DNA of 64,000 bases from Hygrophila difformis. Lineage: Eukaryota > Streptophyta > Magnoliopsida > Lamiales > Acanthaceae. Positions 34,093 through 46,018 of this stretch are shown piece after piece. The notes beneath the pieces are model-generated. The model searched no databases. It was not told where the DNA came from and saw only the letters and a program-made list of their open reading frames with translations. Within the stretch, counting starts at the first letter, position 1; each line of letters starts with the position of its first letter. Location of the stretch: positions 16,913,672 to 16,977,671 of the forward strand of contig JAOANR010000002.1 in the NCBI GenBank assembly GCA_030278955.1. Direction: 5' to 3'. The position numbers and the translations under genes were made by a program.

Positions 34093-34780
34093 CTGATTGT
34101 GTAGGTGTATTTTCATCATATGGAGAGAATGTTCTGAAGTTTCTCAACCTGCGGAGATCCCAAAGCATAACGCCATCTTGAGCTGCAGTCTGAAAGTTCA
34201 AAGACTCAAAGATTATAATCAAGACAATGGCTCATTTGTAAGTTTACCATACATGATGAAAGGAAAACCTACCGCCAGAAAGTAACCATTCTCAGAAAAT
34301 GAGATGGCAGTCACCGCCCCAACATGCCCATCAAATGTTGCCACATTTACCTACACAGTGTCAAAGAAACCCAGATCAATATATCAATCACAACGGGGGA
34401 AGAAAAAAAAAAGAGGACTACATAAACTACAAATGGAAGTGAAATAATTTGCACCTGACTTTTAACATCCCATATCTTAACAAGAGCACCAGTAGTACCG
34501 GTTCCAAGGATCAGACCATCAGGATGGAATGCCGCAGAAGTATAGCATTGTGAAGATCCTGAAGTATCTTCAACCTACAAGAACCTTACAAATTGACCAC
34601 ACCAAAAGACACAGATGCAAAACATAAAAGGCAATACATTTTCATGCAAGATAGAAGAGGGTTGAGACCTGGGTAAGACATAAGCCTGAAGCAAGTTCAT
34701 AGAAGCACCAGGTGCTGTCAAGAGAAGCAGTTACAAAATAATTATTTGTTGCATGGATTGTAACAGCTTGCACCTGTCAT
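34093..34780 (-). pseudogene. PRP19 (MAC3)-like WD40 exon fragments
   Basis: Four exons: about 34780-34675 ([20 protein letters not shown]), 34577-34457 ([16 protein letters not shown]), 34353-34272 (VATFDGHVGAVTAISFSENG) and 34195-34094 (AAQDGVMLWDLRRLRNFRTF). In this order they match consecutive WD40 blades of the plant pre-mRNA-processing factor 19 (MAC3A/B), a U-box E3 ligase of the spliceosomal NTC. The U-box, the coiled coil, the first blades and the last blade are missing. Splice borders look normal, so this is a recent genomic capture and not a retrocopy. Confidence 0.75.
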
Positions 34781-35199
34781 ATGACGGAAAAATACGAGGC
34801 AAATCAGCTGAAGCGTGAAATAAAATTGCAAATATCCACATTCCACAAAGCAGTAAGATCAGGCTCGTGCTAAAATGTCATGAGAAATAAGGGGATCAAG
34901 TTTACCCAAGTTTCTGAGACAGACCTGATAATGTAAGTTAAAAATGCCATTAAACCATTATCATGCCCATTTAAGAGAAATTGTGGATTAATTGTGTATC
35001 TAACGGTCTAACCATGATTATTTTTTGGCAAATAACTATCTAGAACAAATCCAATGACATTAAATGTTAACCAAACCAGGCACTGAGAAAGACTTGCATT
35101 ATTCTGTCTCTGACTCTCTGCTACTCAACCCAGTTACAGAGAATGTTAATTTACTATTTAATCAAAGAATTTAAATACAAAATACCTATTAAGTTACAA

Positions 35200-37585
35200 A
35201 GTAGCATATCCTAAATTCTACATTTTTCTTTCTTTCTATACATGATTGCAGAAGAGGGATTTCAAAACTAATAAATTTATGTTTTATCTTGTCCATAGAT
35301 CCATATGAGAATGAAGACAAGGAATCGTCAATCATTAGCACTCTCTCAATAATGGACATTATACCATGAATAGGAACAGAAACCTGCATTCAACATATAG
35401 TACAGTATTAATCAACTACAGCATTTGTTAACAGTGAAACAATGAATCCATGTTTTGTTAGAGAGTACCATAACATGATAAGGTTTTCTGAGCATATAAC
35501 AGCAGCATTGCATAAGTGCAGAAATTCTATCCACCAGCACGCGCTCAGGCCTTTTGATTGAATGCTTTGATATTTGTTCAGACATAGCTGAGCCTCCAAA
35601 CAGTCCTGGCGATTCCGTGCCCGGAGGAAGCAGAACCCTCATGGTTTCAGTACTTTTGGACTCTGCAGGTAAAGCAACAAAATGAGATTCCCACCAATAG
35701 GCACTTGTCATGAAAAATCTCTTTGTATACATTTTCCTAGTCCTTGTAAAACATCAGTCAACAGACTGTTTGTGTTTACCATGATTTTACACAACAATAA
35801 AGACCAGCTATCAGCATCTCCTCGTACTTTTGGAAGCAATGACAAGCCATAAACAAGCTTCTAAAAATCAAAACAAAAGCAAATGAGCACCACAGTTAGT
35901 CAAAGATATAAATGCCAACAAAAATTGAGAATTCTTACATGCAACACACCGGAACTGCATTCTCCCGACAAGAGCTTCAAGACAATAGCATCTTCAACCT
36001 GCCAATGAAATGTGCTTTAGTGCGTGTTTAGTTGTTTGCTCTTGAACACTACATAATCAATAAGATCAATTACATACATTATTATAATGCCGTTGGACTG
36101 ATAATGGAAAGAAATTCATCATGGTGCATATCAGGCTCACAGCTTCTTCCTGCAAATTGAACATTGCAGAAAACAGAAAATAACCAAATTTGCAATGATG
36201 AATGCAGAAGTTAACGCCAAGTCGCCAAGTAAAAATAGTTTCACAAGCAGAATTTTAATTTCATGAAACAAAGACAAAGGTGACAACAAAATATGAAAAA
36301 GAGACTATCTGTAATACTATAAGGCAAGGGATAAAGATGTTAGAACTACACCTTTACCCACCAATGCCTGAAGCATCGATCTGTTGTCGTATACGAAATA
36401 ACGTAACACATATAAATGTAAATCCATAGAGCAGAAACAGAGAGCAACAGCTTAAATAAATCAAGGAATAACAGTATCATGATTCACCAACCATCACAGC
36501 AGTAGAGCTGTCCTCATTCAACAACTTCAATGCCACTGGGATAATTCTTGCCGCATGTGATGTTGCATCCTTCTTTGCATTTGAAAAAGTGCTCAGCCTA
36601 ATTCACAATAAAGTAAAAATTAACCATAAAAAAATAATAAAAAAATAATACAGATTATAATCTGGTAACCTCAGGAGTAATATCAACAGCTTAACAAACC
36701 AAAAAGAAGCTTCACAATTGGTATGCGGAAGTTGAACAATATTGTCCCCATTTGACTCTTCATATAGGCCATGCTCAGTAACAAGTCAATTTTCACTCAA
36801 ACTTCCCAAGGTTTTACGATAGCCAATAGGGGTCACACATTTGATAGAAACCAAGCTCAGGAATTGGAATCATGCTCTTTCTAAAGCAACTTTTATTCCT
36901 TGGAACCACTCACATAATGAAAAAGTTCAAGTGTTCAACAACGATCATGCATTCTTGTCTCATTAACCAGCCACGTAGATCACATAAAAAGCAAAAAATC
37001 TTTGAAACCAATCACCGTGGATATGATTTGCATTACTAAACAGTAAATATAATCTCATAATACAAAGTATTAAATTACAAATTTACATTTTCTTCAAACA
37101 AGTATTTGTCAGACAAGACAACTATTATACAATGAGATATTGAATTATGAACATCCAAGACCACAAACCTGGTAAACAAATCTGAGATCCAGGCACAAGT
37201 AGCAACCTTAACAAAAGAAGCTGCTGGAGTCTGACAAAAGGAAAAATAGAAACAAATGTTCAACAGAAATATGTATCGTCTAAAATGAGCAAAACTCCAC
37301 CACTTTTGAATGAATATCTTCACCAAATTTTTGCCAACTAATACTGGGGGATTTTGATGTTCTTGAGCAGTTAATACCAGTAATAATAACATTATAATTT
37401 CCAACACTCTTCTAATCCAGTTTGCTAGAATGTGTGCATTGCAACTTAAAATAATAGAAGGAAGAAAAGCAAACCTGAGCATGTGGAAGAAGTTTGTTGA
37501 ACCAATCAACATAAGAGGTTAAAAAGCGCTCCGGACTGCATTCCTGACAGGTAATCCCAAGCAAACATATCCCAGCCCAGCATTT
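35200..37585 (-). pseudogene. PELP1/RIX1-like nucleolar protein fragment
   Basis: About eight exons. They include 37580-37476 (CWAGICLLGITCQECSPERF), 37232-37165 (VKVATCAWISDLFTR), 36600-36492 (DATSHAARIIPVALKLLNED) and short exons near 36360, 36170-36080, 36000-35950 and 35870-35770. The last two are 35700-35500 (RVLLPPGTESPGLFGG, then VDRISALMQCC) and 35383-35220 (IMSIIERVLMID). This is the N-terminal RIX1 region of plant PELP1-like proteins, which act in 60S ribosome assembly. The first exon and the C-terminal half are absent. It is the captured gene nearest the Helitron 5' end apart from the 38163-38420 exon. Confidence 0.7.
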
Positions 37586-37599
37586 ATCAGGCTAGAATC

Positions 37600-38162
37600 A
37601 CATGCAGCAGACACAATCAGCGGCACGCCTATACGCTCAGCAGTAAAGTACGCAAATTTACGTTTTTGAAAGGAACAAAAACCTTGTCATACAATGTAAA
37701 AATAATCAGCAGTTGGAATGAATAAATAATGAGCTAATACAATGTAACTGGTGTAACTGAAATGTAATTCATTTATTTAATCATTCAACTCTCTTTAACT
37801 GAAATGTTTTTTCCACCATCAAATTTATAGTAGCCTTCAACGAGAACAAACATCAGTAATACAATGTAAAAAACTGAACAAATTTACACCATATTAAACT
37901 TTTAAAGCCAATCAATTTTGCTCTATCAAGCCCCTCATGGCCTCACCCTCACCCCCATCCACCATAACTTGTTAATCAATCCATTTGACTTATAGAAACC
38001 GATCCAAAACATACACTACAAACAGCACTTCACATGCCAAAAAGTCTAATTCACATGCAAAAACCTTCTTAAATTAAAGAAAACAACTCAAAATTTCATT
38101 CCAATTGAAGCAAGAAAGAACAGAAACAAGCACAAAATTATGCCCTTCCCCAAATTAATCTT
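37600..38162. other. Helitron 1 interior, unassigned
   Basis: AT-rich, intron-like sequence between the 38163-38420 exon and the PELP1-like exons. Nothing else recognised. Confidence 0.35.
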
Positions 38163-38420
38163 ACAGAGGAAGCCTGGTGTATTTGTGATTGAGTCGAAAG
38201 GAGGTGAACACACTCGGCAACCTCGTCCCTTCCATGAACAAGCTCTACTCCGAGTTTGGAGGCATGGGTAAGGTAATGGCGACGACGGTCCGCTGAGGCG
38301 GAGATAGGAGCGGTACCGACGGCGCTGATGTACGCAGAGGGTAGAGAAACAGGCGCGGCGGTCGACAAGTGTCTCACGGACAGCGGCGCTATCCTCGGAC
38401 GCGGGAGAGGAACCCTAAAA
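38163..38420 (-). pseudogene. Unidentified 5' exon near the Helitron 1 5' end
   Basis: GC-rich sequence beginning with a plant 5'-UTR-like AGGGTTCC on the minus strand. It is open for more than 70 codons (SVRHLSTAAPVSLPSAYISA and onwards) and closed by a good donor (CCTCTGTAAGA). The product is not recognised, and an ATG start in this frame was not found. As the most upstream exon in Helitron orientation it could lend its promoter and 5' end to a chimeric transcript. Confidence 0.4.
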
Positions 38421-38844
38421 AGATCGAGATGAAGCTAAATCCAGACCGAAATCACAAAACCCAACCTGAAAAGAACGCCAAACCGATGCGGCGTCCGGCG
38501 GTGCTGGCCCAACAAAATCGCGCAAGATGAGGAACGAAGAACTGACCGCGAGGTAAGGCAGAAATGGGCGCCACCGATTGGATGCGGAGGAGGGGCTATT
38601 GGAGAGGAATCGCGGATTTAGGTGAAGATGATAGACGGCGGAGGAAACGAGGAAATGAAGAGTAGAAGGGTTTAGGGAGAAACGAAGTGAGAAACGGAGG
38701 AAGTGGCATGAGTGGAAGATAGCTGGAAAATAAAATCATACCCGACCCGCGCCCACTGAACGGAGAAGGCCAGCAATACACCATTTCGATCCAACGGTCA
38801 GGATTTCAATTAGAATGTCAATCCAAGGGCTCAGAATGAAATGG

Positions 38845-38879
38845 GAGATTAGGCTCTCCCTCTTATAATAGTAGATAGA
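38845..38879 (-). other. Helitron 1 5' terminus
   Basis: Minus strand TCTATCTACTATTATAAGAG followed by GGAGAGCC. The segment TACTATNATAANNGGGAGAG is shared with the Helitron 2 5' end, and both are followed within 100 bases by CCGTTGGAT. Confidence 0.8.
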
Positions 38880-38931
38880 TTTATAATAAAATAATTAATG
38901 TATTAAATTATTAACTCAAATTACTCAATTT

Positions 38932-38946
38932 AAAGTTAAAACTCCT
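38932..38946. repeat. LINE target-site duplication, left copy
   Basis: AAAGTTAAAACTCCT; the same sequence follows the LINE A tail and ends at 48410. The first A bases are ambiguous with the tail. Confidence 0.9.
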
Positions 38947-38956
38947 AGGGTTTAAG

Positions 38957-40230
38957 ATGCTCTCCCGTGTTCAGTTTGGGTCGGCCGGCGGCCGGTGGGT
39001 TGAGAAGAAATCTTCAGAGACAGGCGTAGGGGGGCGTGGTTGTCAGTGGAATGAGAATGGAGGGCGTGGGTGTGCTGGCCAAAGGGGGAGGAACCGGGAC
39101 GTCACTAACTATCGAAAAGGTCTGTTCGGAGTGTTTGTGGGAAATATTCCGGCGGCATCGACTAAAAAGGACATAATATACGAAGTGGAGAAGTTTGCTA
39201 AGGTTCGGGACTGGTTCTTTCCATCTAGAAACTGGTCGGAGAAAAGCTTCAAATTTGGGTTTCTCATATTCAGTAGGAGGGAGGAAGCAGAATTGGTCAT
39301 TGGCCAGATGGATGGACGGGTTTGGAAAGTAAGAAGTTAAGAGCTAACTGGGCGGTGCCTAGCCAAAAGGATGCTCGAGCAGTAGGACGGGCGAACAGAA
39401 ACCCTAGGTTTAGAGAGTGTCTAGAGTTTCTGCTGGGACCGGGAGGTTGAAGAACAGTACGATCATAGGGTCGTCTGCATGGAGGGATGAGCGATCCTAC
39501 GCAGAGGTTACTCGGGGGTACAGTGCGTATGCATCCAAGCAATATAGACAGGTTCGCAGGAGTGGTGAAGCTCGTGGAGATGGAGGCGGATGTAGAGCGG
39601 CTGGAACGGTCCGCGGTCGTGGAACTGAGTAACTTGGAAGCACTCTCTGGTTTCTAAGAGTGGTTGTATGGCAATCACAACAATTGTGAAGAGATACTGT
39701 GGGGGGGGGGGGGGGGGTCATTTGGTGGTGGCAATTTTCAACAATTCAGATTTTAGAGATTATTTTCTTTCTGATGGGAATGATCACAAATTCATATACT
39801 GGAAAAGAAAGTGGGATAGAGGATTCCTAGTTAGAAAGCAGCTCGTTTGGATTTATGTATTTGGCTTACCCTTTATGGTGTGGTTGATGACAATTTTCGA
39901 TAGCTGGTGAATGGTTGGGGTAAGGTCATCACAATAGAGAAAGGAACACGGGAGAAGAATAGACTTGATCGTGCCAAAATATTGGTGGAATTGAACGTCG
40001 ATGCATGTGTTCCGGCAAGTATCCGGATTCAGGTGGGCGGTGGTATATTGAGGGTTCGTTTTGCTGCCAATTACAATGAAGATGTGGTGGTGGCGGATGA
40101 TGAATGGGTGAATCAGGCTTTAGCCTCGGCGGAGCAGCATGTCGGAGTCGGGGAAACTAGCGGACAATCGGGGATGGTGAAGCCTGGGAGGTCCAGGCCC
40201 TCTGTGTTTGGGGAAGTGGAAAAAAGTTAA
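38957..40230 (+). pseudogene. LINE ORF1, RRM-containing, broken
   Basis: The first 127 codons encode an RRM with recognisable RNP motifs (GVFVGNIP near residue 55 and FKFGFLIF near residue 95). The frame then shifts. Later pieces at 39417-39632, 39668-39910 (LVWIYVFGLPFMVW) and 39907-40230 continue the usual plant LINE ORF1 that follows the RRM. A run of 17 G at 39701-39717 sits in the middle. ORF1 proteins of L1 elements coat the LINE RNA. At least three frameshifts or stops make it non-functional. Confidence 0.7.
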
Positions 40231-41231
40231 AGCAAATGTTAATGGGAAAGAGAGTAATTCAGATTTGGTGGCGGCTCCTGATGATGGCATTAATGGTGTT
40301 GCCAATGGTTGCCTCGTGAGAATGGGTGGTGTGCAGGAGGATCAACGGACGGCTCACTGAAGGGGGTAGAATTTGAGTTAGGTGGACGGAGCGTATTTGG
40401 GCTATGTGATTTTGGGCCAAGTAATGTGCAAGGGGGCATTTTATATCAACTTTGGGCCCAAGCCAAATGGGTTTTGAGCCTCCTCTGGGCCTAGTGGGCG
40501 GCCTTGAGGGTTTGGATACGGTTGTCGAGCCCAATTCATTAGGTAATAACATAATCGAAAGGGCATATGTCAACTTTGGGCCTTCTCAAAGGGTTGATTC
40601 GATGGAGAAGGGTGTTGAGGGTATCGATTCGATGGTGAAGGAGGAATTGGGAACAAAAAAATCTCTCATTTAGAGGTAACGTGGGCGGATGGGGAAGGGC
40701 TTGGAGAGTTGGGAGATATACCGGAGGGGGTTGGGGTTCGGGTTGATGTTGGGTCAGTATGCTGTAACAATGGCTCTAGGGATTTGGGGGATCTTGGGGT
40801 TATTGGAGGGGACATCGGTGGGAGTTTGGGGTCTCTGATAGAGGTGGGCTATCGGATTTTCCCTAATTCAGAAAAATTGAAGAGGCAATGAGCAAAGTTT
40901 TGATGGGGAAACAGGGAGTGAGGCGTCGTGGCCGGCAGAGGAATAAGAGGGGGACTTCGAAGGGTGGGATCGGGAATCGTTTAGATGGTATGGAGGTACA
41001 TTAGAGGACAGAAGGTGAATTTGCCAACTTACAATTTGCGACTTACCAGATGCACGACGGGGTTAAATTGGCTGTTTTTTTTGGAATCAGAGGCTGTTTT
41101 AGATTTTGCTGCTGCTTTTGGATTGGTATGTGGTGAGGCTGTTAACAGGGTTCGGAGAGAGTTGGAAAGGGTGTAACTGGTAAGGGTATCGTTTGGGGAG
41201 GAGGTACATTACTTTGTGGAGATCTGCTTAA
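40231..41231 (+). other. LINE linker between ORF1 and ORF2
   Basis: Gly/Val-rich degenerate remainder of ORF1 and the inter-ORF region. Small open frames in all three phases show no domain. Confidence 0.5.
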
Positions 41232-42023
41232 ATGAATTTGGTCACATGTAATGTTAGGGGGTTAAACGGGGGTGTGCGGAGGCGGGCTGTAATGAGGTTG
41301 TGCAAGAAGATTCATCCAACAGTCTTGTGTGTCCAAGAGACGAAAATGGAGGAAGTCCAAGAGCGGTTGGTTTGTCGACTTTGGGGGTCAAAAGGTTGCA
41401 GTTTCTGCTTACAACCTGCGATTGGGAGTGCGGGGGGTTTGTTGGTTGTTTGGGATTCGGATAACAACAATTTTGATGTGGTCGAGAGAAGTCACCATTA
41501 TATATGGATGAAAGGAAGCATAAAAGGTGTTGAGGGGGTAATGAATCTGATCTCAGTGCATGCACCTAATAATCGAGGTGAGAGATTCGATCTCTGGGAA
41601 GCCCTTGCTCAGAAATGTGATACTGCGAATAGGGAGTTATGGTGTGTGTGTGGTGATTTTAATGCGGTTCTGACGGAAGGGGAAAAGGTCGGAGTAAGTG
41701 AGGACCCGGGGTCCTCTCAGGATTTCAGAACCATTGTGGACAGGTTGGGATTAGTAGACTTGCCCATGGAAGATGGTCTATTCACATGGATTGGTAGGGG
41801 AGGGAGGTCGTGTAGCCGGCTTGATAGATATCTTCTATCCCCAAGTTGGCTGTTCTTGGCAGGGTGGATCGTCCAGAGGAAAGGTGTTTCGGTTCTCTCG
41901 GATCCCTATCCTGTAGACTCGGTATTCGGGGAGAGGTCTTGGGATCCCAAGCCATTCCGGTTTTATAACTATTGGATGGAGGAGAAGGGGTTTAATGAAC
42001 TAGTCAGGGGGGTGTGGTGTTGA
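41232..42023 (+). pseudogene. LINE ORF2 endonuclease domain
   Basis: Opens MNLVTCNVRGLNG and contains the conserved VQETKM (catalytic Glu), CGDFNAVL and SRLDRYLLS blocks of L1 AP-type endonucleases, which nick target DNA to start reverse transcription. The frame ends at a stop at about 42021, where an ORF2 would normally continue, so the protein is truncated. The usual C-terminal SDH motif of the endonuclease reads LSDPYPV, indicating further decay. Confidence 0.8.
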
Positions 42024-42056
42024 AGGGAACAACAGTGTTCAGGCCCGGAATGGTAG

Positions 42057-43202
42057 TCTGATGGCAAATTTAAGAATTAAGAGAGTTGAAAAATAAAATC
42101 CGACAATGGGTCGGATACGGAGCGGCTAGCCTAGAGAATCGTATCAATAAACTAGAGGCCAAAATTGGAGAGCTTGAGGAGCAGTTCATGAATCAGGCAG
42201 CTGTTGATAGCTCAAGGGATGCTTGGCGGGCAAAGGAAGGGGAGTTAAAAAATTTGTACTTGTCGGAGGACAGGCGTTGGTTCTAAAAATCAAGAATTAA
42301 TGGCTCAACGAAGGAGATCAAAACAATCGTTTCTTCCATGCTATGACAACGATTCATAGAAGTAAAGGTTTTATTGGGGCTATCAAGCAGGGGGAGGTGA
42401 TTATAGACGATCCACGAGGGGTTAAAGAGGCTGCTTATACATATTTCAAAGCGATGTTTGTTAAGAAAGATGGGTATCTCTTTGAATTTGGAAATTTGGG
42501 GCTGCCAGGTATAGATGCAACCAATAGGGCTTGGCTTGAGAGGGATTTCACAGAGGAAGAAGTCAGGTTGGCACTGTGGAGTTGCGATGGGAATCGTGCC
42601 CCAGGGCCTGACGGTTTCAATATGTGTTTTTTAAAAAAAAATACTGGGGTCTTTTTAAGAAGGGAATTCTGGATATTTTTGAGAGGTTCAGGCGTGATGG
42701 TAAATTGCCAAGAGAAGTTGGCGGGTCTTTTATTTCATTAATTCCCAAGGTGGCGAACCCATTGGAGTTTAGCGAATTTAGACCAATTTCTTTGGTGGGC
42801 ATCCTATATAAATTGGTGGCAAAGGTGCTGGCTAAAAGGTTAAAAGGTGTATTAAATGATTTGGTGGGTGCATCTCAGATGGCCTTTATTCGAGGGAGAC
42901 AGATCCTTGATGGCGTGCTTATTGCGGCTGAGGTGGTTCAAACTACTAAAGCAACAGGGAGATGTGGATTTGTAGTTAAATTAGATTTTGCCAAAGCCTA
43001 TGATAATGTCTCATGGGAGGCACTTTTGAGTTTACTAAAAGAGATGGGATAAGGATCCAGATGGGTTTTCTGGATTAAAGAATGTATTTCGTCGGCCACG
43101 GCTGCCATACTTATTAATGGGTCTCCCACTAATTTTTTCAAGCTACAAAAAGGATTACGTCAGGGAGATCCACTCTCCCCGTATCTATTGTGATAGTGGC
43201 GG
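42057..43202 (+). pseudogene. LINE ORF2 reverse transcriptase, 5' part
   Basis: After a helical linker (42086-42300) the frame carries RT motifs: RAPGPDGFNM (42601-42630), a frameshift in an A run near 42632, then FRPISLVGILYKLVAKVLAK, ASQMAFIRGRQI and the catalytic block VKLDFAKAYDNVSW. The GLRQGDPLSPYL motif lies just before the LTR insertion, with a stop and a missing base immediately before the junction. Confidence 0.85.
43198..43202. repeat. Target-site duplication GGCGG, left copy of solo LTR
   Basis: GGCGG before the LTR start; identical GGCGG at 46019-46023 after the LTR end. Confidence 0.9.
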
Positions 43203-46018
43203 TGTAACACCTCGGTTTTTGGTCACCCAGGTCGGGGTGTCACCGCCACACCTCCCTAGCAAGACACGGTTTCTCCGAGCTTGTTAAAGAGATGCAAGGC
43301 TATGGTTTTTCAGAATTTAAAACATTCAAACAGCCCATTCTAATATAATTTAAAAATAATGTATCAAAGTTGCACCGGAAAGTAATATTTACATATGTAT
43401 AATGCAGCGGAATTTAAAATTGAGCCAACACGGCCAAAATACGGGTTAAACAAGCCCGTTCATGCAAATTCTAGTCTAACGCAAATTTTAACAATAATGA
43501 ATTTCCCCAAAATTCCCATGTATGCATATGATGATGCATATTCTTCAGCTCTGAAAGGAAAAGGGAAACAATATGGTTTGGTCAACAAAAACTTGCTGAG
43601 TAAGTTAACACATACATGATTATGGGGTTTCAAAGCCTTTAATTAAATTTAAAGAAAACATGTTCATACAAGACATGATTTAATTTTATCCATCTAATAA
43701 TAATTTAATTGCATAATTTAAAAGACAAGGATTTCCATAAGATCATAATTCAACAACATGATAAAATAATCGCAAGGCATAATTTAAAGGCATAATTTAA
43801 ATAAGGAAAATATTCAAGTATTTCAGGATTTCATTCTTCCACTTTTGTTCAATATGATCTAGTATAATTTGTTCTTGGGGAATCGAACCCGCAAGAATTT
43901 GAACGCATCCTAGGGAATCGAACCCGTAGGAATCAACACACGTCCTGGGGAATCGAACTCGCAGGAAAACAGAAATCGCCCTTGGGGAATCGAACCCGCA
44001 AGAACTCAAATACATCCTAGGGAATCGAACCCGTAGTAATCAACACATATCCTGGGGATTCGAACCCGCAGGAAGACACACCCTGGGGAATCGAACCCGC
44101 AAGGTTTGACACAGACATCCTGGGGAATCGAACCTGCAGGAAAACATACACCCTGGGGAATCGAACCCGCAAGGTTTGACACAGACATCCTGGGGAATCG
44201 AACCCGCAGGGACACAGACGCCCTTGGAGAATCGAACCCGCAAGGTCAGAACAAGTTTCGTAAATTTCACAAGTTTCAACAAGATTTCAAGATTTGACTC
44301 GGTCAACCACAGTTCACTTCAAAATTCATTAAAAATCGAGTTTAACTCCAAAAATTCTGAAATTTGACCAGCGACTCGAAAACACATAGATGAACAAGTT
44401 TCATGTTTTAAGTTTTTCAATCTGAGATATTGAAGTAGGTGAAAAACGTCAATTTTCGTCGTATCATTAATCTGTCCGAATTTAACACACATCAGTTTAA
44501 ACGTTTCGAGATCTACCATAGAAAATCAACTCCAAATTTGATGAAATTTTACAGGGAACTCCCTAAGATAATTATCTACAACTTTTATTTAGATCTCAAG
44601 GCCTAATTCCAAGTAGATCAGTCTCGAGAAATCAGATTAAGGTTAGAGATCTGTTCTGCCGATTTTTAAGAGTTCGAGGAAACCACAGATTGGTTCGGTT
44701 CGATTTCGAGGGTTCAAATCTTAATGAAAACTTCTAAAAATTTACAGAGGTGTTCTAAACTTATAGATCTACAACTCTTATGTTCAACATCAATCCTAGA
44801 TCGGTCTAGATCTAAGGTAAAAATCAACCTCAAGTTCGGATAAAGAATCTATCACCGTTTCAAGATCTAAATCGATGGCAGGTCTGTTCATGGTCGTTTT
44901 CGGATATCAAAACACGATGAAAAATTATGAAATGTTTACAGTAGCTAGATCTATGTCTTAGAAACATTTTTTGTGTTTTACGTTTTCTCGTTTGAACATT
45001 TTAATGGTTCGGAAAAATCATGCAAAAACGCCGCGCCGTTAAAGATTTCGTTTTGACAGATTTTACGTTCTTGGTTTAAATCTTTAGACTAAGTGTATTT
45101 TAAATCCTCCCAAAACCATAGTAAGATTAACTTACTGATTGTTGGGCGTCCGGGATCGTCGATTCGGAGGCGTAACTTCCAATCCACCGTTTATCTTCTC
45201 CGTTCGTCGGGTTCTTCGTTCTTGATCCGATTCGGGGCGTAGAAAAGAAAAAGAATGAAGTTAGGATTAGTTTTCGAATCGTATGTGGAACAAGGATCGG
45301 ATCGGAACTTACCACGACGTTAGAGATCTTCCGAATTCGTCCAACTCAGTCTCCTTTCTTGCCTTCGTGCCTCCGACGACTCCGGGATTAGGGTTTGATA
45401 CGTATAGAGATTTCCGTAGGGTTTTGTAAAGTGTTTGGGGCTGATTAGGATGGTTATTTATAGATGTAAAGGACCTAAAGGTCGTCCAAAGGCAGCCTTA
45501 GGATGTCTTGAGTCGCAAAGTGTGCAACCGAAGTCGAAAAATCCGGATTCGGGCGAGTGAATCTCGCAACCGGCGAATCTGTCGAGTGGCGCGGTCTCGG
45601 CGCGCCCCATAGCCAATCACCGTGCGACCACCGTGCGGCCCACGCCTGGACTTCGGTCCGGTCGGGTCGTGCGATCCGTCGGGCGTTTCCTCCTCTCTTT
45701 CGGACTTCTATCCCTCTATGTTCTCGGATTCGGATTTTCGGGATATTTTCGGGCTCCGATTTCCTATCTTAATTTTATTTGGATCTAAATTTACATTTGG
45801 ACTCGAGTTATGGAGTCCATCGGTGTTGGGTTTTCGTGTAACCATTTATTTGATTAAATTGTCTTCGGCTTCCCGGGTTCTCGGAATTTTGATTCCTTTT
45901 TAATTTAAATTCCATTTCTCATCTCTTATGATTCTTTATCTATTTATCATGTTTATTTATTTATTATATTTATTTATTTATTTATTTATTCTATGTTGCA
46001 AAATTCTCGGGTATTACA
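43203..46018 (+). mobile_element. Solo LTR (2816 bp) inserted in the LINE
   Basis: Starts TGTAACACCTCGG, ends CTCGGGTATTACA, and is flanked by the 5-bp duplication GGCGG. It belongs to the same family as the LTR element at 839-5951 (here in opposite orientation) and the LTR at 61691, sharing long blocks at both ends. No internal region is present, so it arose by recombination between the two LTRs of a full insertion. It carries its own minisatellite at 43870-44250. The insertion falls inside the RT coding sequence of the LINE and is therefore younger than the LINE. Confidence 0.9.
43870..44250. repeat. GGGGAATCGAACCCGCA minisatellite in solo LTR
   Basis: About eleven irregular copies of a 33-37 bp unit, each holding GGGGAATCGAACCCGCAGGAA or a close variant, with variable spacers. 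The B-box-like core GAATCGAACCC resembles the complement of a tRNA T-loop, but no tRNA is present. The array sits where the 28-bp array lies in the 839-5951 element. Confidence 0.85.

Larger units (their letters stand above)
24710..38879 (-). mobile_element. Non-autonomous Helitron 1 with captured gene fragments
   Basis: On the minus strand the element begins TCTATCTACTATTATAAGAG at 38879, preceded by A (38880). It ends CTAG at 24710, followed by T (24709). A 3' hairpin (CTGTGC-ATC-GCGCAG) lies about 12 bases inside the end. TC start, CTAG end, subterminal hairpin and A/T insertion without target duplication are the established Helitron signature. In the 14.2 kb between lie exon fragments of at least six unrelated genes, all on the minus strand. 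No Rep/helicase protein is present, so mobility would depend on an autonomous relative. Introns are retained, so capture was at DNA level. Confidence 0.85.

Noticed and set aside
24710..38879. Reading PRP19, PELP1, AIM1 and the carrier as intact resident genes
   Set aside because: Each lacks essential parts (U-box, C-terminal half, hydratase half, first and last carrier segments), some are frameshifted, and the whole set is enclosed by Helitron ends.
43870..44250. tRNA gene cluster suggested by repeated GAATCGAACCC
   Set aside because: The core resembles a tRNA T-loop complement, but no acceptor stem, D-arm or anticodon arm can be built around it. It is a tandem repeat in an LTR.
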